Shown here piece after piece: positions 11,871-15,967 of a DNA stretch of 15,967 bases. Every line of letters starts with the position of its first letter. Position 1 is the first letter of the stretch. The translations under genes were made by a program, and so were the position numbers. The DNA comes from Gammaproteobacteria bacterium. GTDB lineage: Bacteria > Pseudomonadota > Gammaproteobacteria > DSM-26407. The stretch lies in NCBI GenBank assembly GCA_028694565.1, contig JAQVKR010000011.1:1-15967 (forward strand). Direction: 5' to 3'. The notes under the pieces were generated by a model, which searched no databases, was not told where the DNA came from, and saw only the letters and a list, made by a program, of their open reading frames with translations.

Positions 11871-12823
11871 GCGCGCGCCTGCAGTACAGCGAACTGCCGA
11901 TGGCTGTCTCCGAACTGGAAACGGCCGTGCTGGAGGGACTGGGACGGCGCCAGAAGGCGATACCGCCGAAATTCTTCTACGACCGCCGCGGCTCGGAGCT
12001 GTTCGACGCCATCTGCGCCCAGCCGGAGTACTACCTGCCGGCGGCGGAGCGGGAAATCCTCCAGACCCGCGCCGCGGCGATCGCCGCCCGTTGCGGGCGG
12101 GGCTGCGTGCTCATCGAGCCGGGCGCCGGGAACGGGGCCAAGGTCCGGCTGCTGCTCGAGCATGTCCGCCCGTCGGTGTTCGTCCCCCTGGACATCTCCG
12201 GCAGCTACCTCCAGGCCTCGGCCGAGCGGCTGTCGCGGGACTTCCCCTGGCTGCGGGTCCACGCCGCCCGGGCCGATTTCTCCCACGGCCTGGAGCTGCC
12301 CGCGGGCCTGCCGCAGGGGCGGCGCGTGGCCTTCTACCCGGGCTCGAGCCTGGGCAACTTCGAGCCGGAGGCGGCGGTGGCGTTCCTCGCCACCGTGCGC
12401 GCGGCGGTGGGTGAGGCGGGCGGCCTGCTGATCGGCATCGACACGAAGAAGGATGCCGGGCTGCTCAACGCCGCCTACAACGATGCCGCCGGGGTGACCG
12501 CCGCGTTCAATCTCAACCTGCTGCACCGGATCCGCCGCGAGCTGGACACCGATCTGGAGCCCGGCAACTTCCATCATCACGCCTTCTACAACCCGGAGCC
12601 GGGACGCATCGAGATGCACCTGGTGAGCCGGGTGGCGCAGGAGGTGCGGGTGAACGGCGGCGTCTTCCCGTTCCTTGCCGGTGAAACCATCCACACCGAG
12701 TCCTCCTACAAGTACCACCCCGAGGAATTCCGGATGCTGGCCCGGCGCGCCGGCTTCCAGCCCCTGGATCTCTGGCTCGACAGCCGTGGACTGTTCAGCT
12801 TCCACTACCTGGAGGCGTCCTAG
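11867..12823 (+). CDS. egtD: L-histidine N-alpha-methyltransferase EgtD
   Basis: 318 residues, the usual length. It transfers three methyl groups from S-adenosylmethionine to the alpha-amino group of histidine to give hercynine, the substrate of EgtB, in the cytoplasm. The N-terminus [33 protein letters not shown] is a signature of the family (DUF2260/TIGR03438). The SAM site includes [16 protein letters not shown] near 82-97 and [19 protein letters not shown] and LIGIDTKKD follow, then [17 protein letters not shown] and [13 protein letters not shown], which line the histidine site in known EgtD. The ATG at 11867 overlaps the egtB stop (ATGA) and has GGAGGAGA upstream, so the genes form one coupled operon. 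Biochemically egtD acts first although encoded second. The final C-S lyase is not in the window. Confidence 0.96.
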   Translation: [318 protein letters not shown]

Positions 12824-13474
12824 TGTACTGCGCCGCTCCTGGAGGTACTTTCAGAGCCTCCCGAAAGGGCCGGGACAAGACGCAGTGCGCAGGCCATGGT
12901 TGTTCCCTTGTCAAGCGCCGCAACGCCGTCATGGTGCTTTCGGGGGGCTCCCTGCGGGCGAGCCGCCGGGTGGGGGAGCGGCTGCGCCGCAGCGAGTCGG
13001 AATCGAGCGCCGAGGGAACACGGTGAATCCCGCCGGGCGCGCCGCGCCGGGCGGAACCGGACCGGGAACAGGCCCGCCGCCGGATCACGGCAATTACTTA
13101 TTTCAAGTAGGGTTTTTCCATGTCCGTCGCACGGCCCGATCCCGGTGCGGACACTTGCGCTGATGCACCAGGATGGTCCAATCTGAGCGCTGAGGCCATG
13201 GCCGGGGAGCAGAATCGGGGACCACCCCATGACACGCTCCGCAGCCAGGCCCGGATAACAATAATTCGCAACAACAACAAGTTGGTGACTGCCAGAACAA
13301 CCTGATACCCGGCTGGATCGGCCCGCGTCGGCGCCGCCATCCGGTTCCGCGCCGCAGTTGGCACAGCCCGTGCGTGGCCCGCGCAGGTCGTGGCGTACGG
13401 CTGGTTGTCACGAACATCCGCGATGCTTCCTGAGTTCGGAATCAGATCCACTCCCACGGGACAGGGCCGGAACG
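12824..13474. other. Gene-free structured stretch between egtD and the mrp operon
   Basis: 651 bases in which no ORF looks genuine: short frames exist on both strands, but their compositions are low-complexity and none resembles a family. It holds nested inverted repeats (12854-12950), GC-rich repeats of GCCGGGCG near 13030-13055, and a small hairpin TACTT-ATTTC-AAGTA (13095-13109) followed by GGG and five T (13113-13117) that might terminate weakly. There is also a hairpin with a 3-base bulge (TGTCC...GCAC/GTGCGGACA, 13121-13153) and an AT-rich patch (13254-13290). I could not name a convincing promoter for mrpE. The stretch may contain a decayed gene or a repeat element. Confidence 0.55.
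12854..12950. repeat. Nested inverted repeats downstream of egtD
   Basis: The outer arms GAGCCTCCCGAAAG (12854-12867) and CTTTCGGGGGGCTC (12937-12950) are complementary over 14 bases, with one G-U pair as RNA. The inner arms GACAAG (12874-12879) and CTTGTC (12907-12912) form a second stem. The right outer arm can also pair with GGGGGAGC near 12972-12979, giving alternative folds. Candidates are an intergenic repeat element or a structured RNA; I do not recognise a named family. Confidence 0.45.
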
Positions 13475-14017
13475 ATGGACCAGCAGACAGAAACGACACC
13501 GGCCGCAACCGGGCCGAAGCCCGGCTGGAGCAACGCGGCACGCCTGTTCACCCTCGCCTTCCTGCTGTGGCTGCTCCTCACCGGCAGCCTGGCCCCGGCC
13601 GAGCTGGCGGCGGGAGCCCTGGTGGCCGCCGCCGCGGCGGCCCTGTCCCATCCCCGGGTCACGCTGCTCACGGGGCTGCGCCTGACCCCCGCGGCACCCC
13701 TCCACCTGCTGGCCTACCTGGGTGTCTTCGCCATCGCGCTCGTGCGCGCCAATCTCGACGTGGCCCGCCGGGTGCTCTCCCCCGCCCTGCCCCTCCATCC
13801 CGGCGTGGTGCAGATCCGGACCGGCCTGCGCTCCGAGCTGGGACGACTGCTGCTCGCCAACAGCATCACCCTCACTCCCGGCACCCTCACCGTGGACGTG
13901 GAGGAGGATCGCCTGCTGGTGCACTGGATCAGCCTGCCCGCCGGGGCCGACGTGGAAGCGGCCACGCGGGCCATCGCGGAACCCTTCGAACGTCACCTGA
14001 GCGGATTCCTGGAATGA
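13475..14017 (+). CDS. mrpE: Mrp-type Na+/H+ antiporter subunit E (MbhA-like)
   Basis: 180 residues. The N-terminal 20 are polar, then come two close hydrophobic segments (about 22-57, AARLFTLAFLLWLLLTGSL onward) and a third at about 72-92 (LLAYLGVFAIALVRANLDVARRVL). A cytoplasmic domain follows with the MrpE signature LRSELGRLLLANSITLTPGTLTVDV and IEPF-like REP at the end (AIAEPFERHLSGFLE). MrpE is a small membrane subunit of the multi-subunit cation/proton antiporter of the cytoplasmic membrane. It is first in a run of overlapping genes here. The ATG at 13475 has only a weak Shine-Dalgarno; the longer open frame upstream is non-coding in character. Its TGA overlaps the mrpF ATG. Confidence 0.93.
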   Translation: MDQQTETTPAATGPKPGWSNAARLFTLAFLLWLLLTGSLAPAELAAGALVAAAAAALSHPRVTLLTGLRLTPAAPLHLLAYLGVFAIALVRANLDVARRVLSPALPLHPGVVQIRTGLRSELGRLLLANSITLTPGTLTVDVEEDRLLVHWISLPAGADVEAATRAIAEPFERHLSGFLE

Positions 14018-14286
14018 ACCTGCCCGACTGGCTCCAACTCGCCCTCCTGCTGCTGTTCGGCGGCGCCGTGCTCCTGGGCCTCGCCCGGCTCGTGCTGGGG
14101 CCGCGGGCCCCGGACCGCATCGTCGCCGCCGACACCCTGGCGGTCATCGCCACCGCCGGGCTGGCGCTGCTCTCCCTGGCGCTGGAAAGCGCCCTGTACC
14201 TGGACGTGGCGCTGGTCTACGGCGTCCTCGCCTTCGTGGGGGTGGTGGCCCTGGCCCGCATCATCGAGGGAGGCGCGCGCCCATGA
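14014..14286 (+). CDS. mrpF: Mrp-type antiporter subunit F (MbhB-like)
   Basis: 90 residues with three hydrophobic helices (about 8-28, 38-56 and 60-80). The family block GPRAPDRIVAADTLAVI lies between helices 1 and 2, followed by LYLDVALVYGVLAFVGVVAL; both are diagnostic of MrpF/MnhF/PhaF. It is a small integral subunit of the antiporter complex. The start ATG overlaps the mrpE stop (ATGA) and its own stop overlaps the mrpG start in the same way, indicating coupled translation and fixed stoichiometry. Confidence 0.95.
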   Translation: MNLPDWLQLALLLLFGGAVLLGLARLVLGPRAPDRIVAADTLAVIATAGLALLSLALESALYLDVALVYGVLAFVGVVALARIIEGGARP

Positions 14287-14588
14287 GCCTGCCCGGCAAC
14301 CTGTTCCTGCTGCTGGGGGCGGCCTTCTGTTTCCTCGGCGCTCTGGGGCTGTTCCGCATGCCCGATGTCTACAACCGCATCCAGGCGGGCACCAAGGCGG
14401 TGACCCTCGGCACCCTGTGCGTGCTGCTGGGGGTGTGGTTCCACCACCCCGAGTGGTGGGCCAAGCTGGCGGCCATCGCCGGGCTGCTGCTGCTCACCAA
14501 TCCCGTGGGCTCCTCCACCATCGCCCGGGCGCTGTTCCTGGCGGGGGTGCGGCCATGGCAGTCCCACCCCGCGGACCGGGAGGTCTGA
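14283..14588 (+). CDS. mrpG: Mrp-type antiporter subunit G (MbhC-like)
   Basis: 101 residues, three hydrophobic segments. The signature ALGLFRMPDVYNRIQAGTK is near 20-38, and TNPVGSSTIARAL at about 73-85 matches the MrpG end motif (TxPxxAHxIARAA type). Helices lie at about 6-24, 40-52 and 58-73. It is a small membrane subunit next to E and F in the complex. The ATG overlaps the mrpF TGA by 4 bases; the next gene begins one base after its stop, behind GGGAGG. Confidence 0.95.
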   Translation: MSLPGNLFLLLGAAFCFLGALGLFRMPDVYNRIQAGTKAVTLGTLCVLLGVWFHHPEWWAKLAAIAGLLLLTNPVGSSTIARALFLAGVRPWQSHPADREV

Positions 14589-14589
14589 G

Positions 14590-14862
14590 ATGTTCTGGAT
14601 CGTGCTCCTGATGGTGGCGGTGATGCTGGCCAGCGCGGTGGCCGCCCTGCTGCTGCCCAACTTTCTCGGCGCCGTGGCCTCGGTGTCGGTGGTCTCCCTG
14701 GGGGTGGCGGGGCTGTTCGTGCTGCTCCGGGCGCCGGACGTGGCCATGACCGAGGCGGCGGTGGGCGCCGGACTCGGCAGCCTGCTGCTGGCCCTGGCGC
14801 TCAGGCGCCTCGGCCTGTGGCGGCTCGAGGTGCAGGAGGAGACGGATCATGCCGACCGCTAG
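14590..14862 (+). CDS. MbhD-like subunit (DUF4040; corresponds to part of the MrpA C-terminus)
   Basis: 90 residues, three hydrophobic segments. The block LGAVASVSVVSLGVAGLFVL followed by LRAPDVAMTEAAVGAGL is the MbhD/DUF4040 signature (APDVAxTEAxVG). In bacterial MrpA this module follows the large NuoL-like domain in the same polypeptide; here it is free-standing, as in archaeal Mbh/Mbs complexes. It likely helps form the Na+ path at the interface with B and C. The ATG at 14590 has GGGAGG 6 bases upstream. Its end overlaps the next gene by 14 bases. Confidence 0.9.
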   Translation: MFWIVLLMVAVMLASAVAALLLPNFLGAVASVSVVSLGVAGLFVLLRAPDVAMTEAAVGAGLGSLLLALALRRLGLWRLEVQEETDHADR

Positions 14863-15556
14863 ACTGACCACCCTCGGGCCGCTGCTGTTCGCCGCCGGCT
14901 TCGCCTTCCTGCTCGCGACGCTGGCGGCGGGGCTGCCCTTCGGCGCGCCGCCCATGACCGTGGGCCAGGCCATCCAGGGCGAGGCCGCCGCGACGGTGGG
15001 CGCGGCCAACTTCGTCACCGCCGTGGTGCTGGCCTACCGCGGCATCGACACCCTGGGCGAGCTCTCCATCCTGTTCGCCGCCGCCATGGCCGCCGGGCTG
15101 GTGCTGGGGCGGCCGGGCGAACGCCGCGCCGACGCCGCCCCGGCGGGCTTCATCCTGCGTGCCGGTGCCGATCTGCTGTTCCCGCTGCTGCTGGTGGTGG
15201 GGCTCTACATCATCCTCCACGGCCACCTCACCCCGGGCGGCGGCTTCCAGGGCGGCGTCATCCTGGCGGCGGCCTTCGTGGTGCCGGTGCTGGCCGATCC
15301 GGGCCGGCCGCCGGAGCACCGCCGGCTGGCCTGGGTGGAGGGGCTGGCGGGCGCGGCCTTCATCGCCACCGGCCTCGCGGCGCTCGCCTGGGACCACCAG
15401 TTCCTCGCCCCGCTGCTGGGCCGCGGCACCCTCGGCAGCCTGGTCTCCGCCGGCACCCTGCCGCTGCTCTACCTGGCGGTGGGGCTCAAGGTGGGCGCCG
15501 AGCTGACCGGCCTGCTCATCCGCATGACCGAGGCCGATGGGGAGGCGCCCCGGTGA
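14849..15556 (+). CDS. mrpB: Fused MbhE-like and MnhB subunit of an Mrp-type antiporter
   Basis: 235 residues, about six membrane segments. Residues 1-90 match MbhE, the last module of the MrpA C-terminus: ATVGAANFVTAVVLAYRGID followed by TLGELSILFAAAMAAGL, the typical N-V-V-x-V-x-x-R-G-x-D-T-L-G-E pattern. Residues about 97-230 are MnhB/MrpB: FILRAGADLLFPLLLVVGLY, HGHLTPGGGFQGGVILAA and a C-terminal YLAVGLKVGAELTGLL. Two subunits that are separate in archaeal Mbh (E and F) are thus one protein here. The ATG at 14849 lies inside the preceding gene behind AGGAGGAG. Its stop overlaps the GTG start of the next gene. Confidence 0.92.
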   Translation: MPTARLTTLGPLLFAAGFAFLLATLAAGLPFGAPPMTVGQAIQGEAAATVGAANFVTAVVLAYRGIDTLGELSILFAAAMAAGLVLGRPGERRADAAPAGFILRAGADLLFPLLLVVGLYIILHGHLTPGGGFQGGVILAAAFVVPVLADPGRPPEHRRLAWVEGLAGAAFIATGLAALAWDHQFLAPLLGRGTLGSLVSAGTLPLLYLAVGLKVGAELTGLLIRMTEADGEAPR

Positions 15557-15967
15557 ACGACGCCACCACCCTCACCCTCTACCTCGGCGCCATCGGCCTG
15601 CTGGCGATCGGCATCGCCGGACTGGTGCTCGCCCGCCACCTGTTCCGGGTGGTCATGGCGCTGGCCATCGCCGAGGCCGGCGCCAACCTGCTGCTGGTGC
15701 TGACCGGTTTCCGCTGGGACGCGGTCGCGCCGATCCTCACCGGCGCGGACCCCGCCCCCATGGTGGACCCGGTGCCCCAGGCCCCGGTGCTCACCGCCAT
15801 CGTCATCGGCGTCGGCGTGCAGGCCCTGGCGCTGGCGCTGGGCATCCGCCTGCGCCAGTCCTACGGCACCCTCGACCTGCGGATCATCCGCGCGCGGATG
15901 GTGGAGGAGATCGACGGCGCGGCCGGGCTCGCGCCCGCCGGCAGCCGGGACCGCCCCGCCGGTGAAC
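15553..15967 (+). CDS. mrpC: Mrp-type antiporter subunit C (NuoK-like, MbhG-like); cut by the window edge
   Basis: 138 complete codons are visible and the frame is still open at the edge. Three membrane segments (about 8-26, 32-51 and 80-97) form the NuoK-like fold. The conserved Glu of this family is in ALAIAEAGANLLLVLTG near residue 40, and DPVPQAPVLTAIVIGVGVQA matches the MrpC/MnhC block DPLPQALVLTAIVI. The start is the GTG at 15553, overlapping the previous TGA (GTGA). After residue 110 the sequence is a polar Arg-rich tail that is probably near its end. A GTGAAC at 15962, like that at the start of this gene, might be the start of the next gene (an MrpD would be expected); this cannot be decided here. 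Confidence 0.93.
   Translation, partial: MNDATTLTLYLGAIGLLAIGIAGLVLARHLFRVVMALAIAEAGANLLLVLTGFRWDAVAPILTGADPAPMVDPVPQAPVLTAIVIGVGVQALALALGIRLRQSYGTLDLRIIRARMVEEIDGAAGLAPAGSRDRPAGE

Noticed and set aside
13120..13305. 61-codon plus-strand ORF beginning MSVARPDPGADTC
   Set aside because: It has only a weak ribosome site (AGGG), no family resemblance, and crosses hairpins and the AT-rich island. It is more likely chance.
13098..13541. Minus-strand 147-codon ORF before the mrp operon, containing VVLAVTNLLLLRIIVI
   Set aside because: The hydrophobic run is encoded by the AT-rich patch. The ORF overlaps the mrpE start, has no recognisable domain, and its position fits no leader for a minus-strand operon.
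1..15967. tRNA, rRNA, CRISPR array, insertion sequence or phage genes
   Set aside because: I saw no cloverleaf-type sequences, regularly spaced repeats, transposase or integrase motifs, or target-site duplications on either strand.

Overview
The window is GC-rich chromosomal DNA with tightly packed housekeeping and stress genes. The proteins read best as gammaproteobacterial: an IlvG-type acetolactate synthase, a BaeS/BaeR pair close to the E. coli proteins, and a YpfJ-type metallopeptidase. An Mrp-type cation/proton antiporter and an ergothioneine pathway would suit a salt- or alkali-tolerant Chromatiales/Ectothiorhodospiraceae-like bacterium, but that placement is inference. I see no insertion sequence, phage gene, CRISPR array, tRNA or rRNA.

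Layout. (1) 1-1744, minus strand: the start of an ilv operon. It has a promoter, a 26-aa Ile/Leu/Val-rich leader peptide, a complete attenuator, a second branched-chain-rich short ORF, and ilvG, which runs off the left edge. (2) 1821-3381, plus: a secreted cysteine-containing protein of unknown function and a cytoplasmic DsbA-family oxidoreductase. (3) 3482-7935, plus: baeS-baeR, preceded by a perfect match to the BaeR box as I recall it, then a PepSY-membrane/flavodoxin/CysJ-like reductase. (4) 8015-9716: a fumarylacetoacetate-hydrolase-family enzyme convergent with ypfJ, with stop codons one base apart. (5) 9975-10262, plus: an encapsulated-ferritin (EncFtn) family protein that lacks the encapsulin targeting tail and has no shell gene beside it. 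(6) 10605-12823, plus: egtB-egtD for ergothioneine, behind a good sigma70 promoter that lies inside the longest egtB frame. (7) 12824-13474: a 650-base stretch without a convincing gene but with nested inverted repeats and an AT-rich island. (8) 13475-15967, plus: mrpE-F-G, an MbhD-like subunit, an MbhE-MnhB fusion and mrpC. The order follows the archaeal Mbh/Mbs antiporter module rather than bacterial mrpABCDEFG, and the operon continues beyond the right edge.

Themes: branched-chain amino-acid synthesis under translational feedback, envelope stress sensing (BaeSR), redox and iron handling (DsbA-like protein, PepSY flavoreductase, ferritin-like protein, ergothioneine) and ion homeostasis. The most informative parts are the ilv attenuator, which can be followed base by base, with a possible second control layer downstream, and the orphan EncFtn protein.
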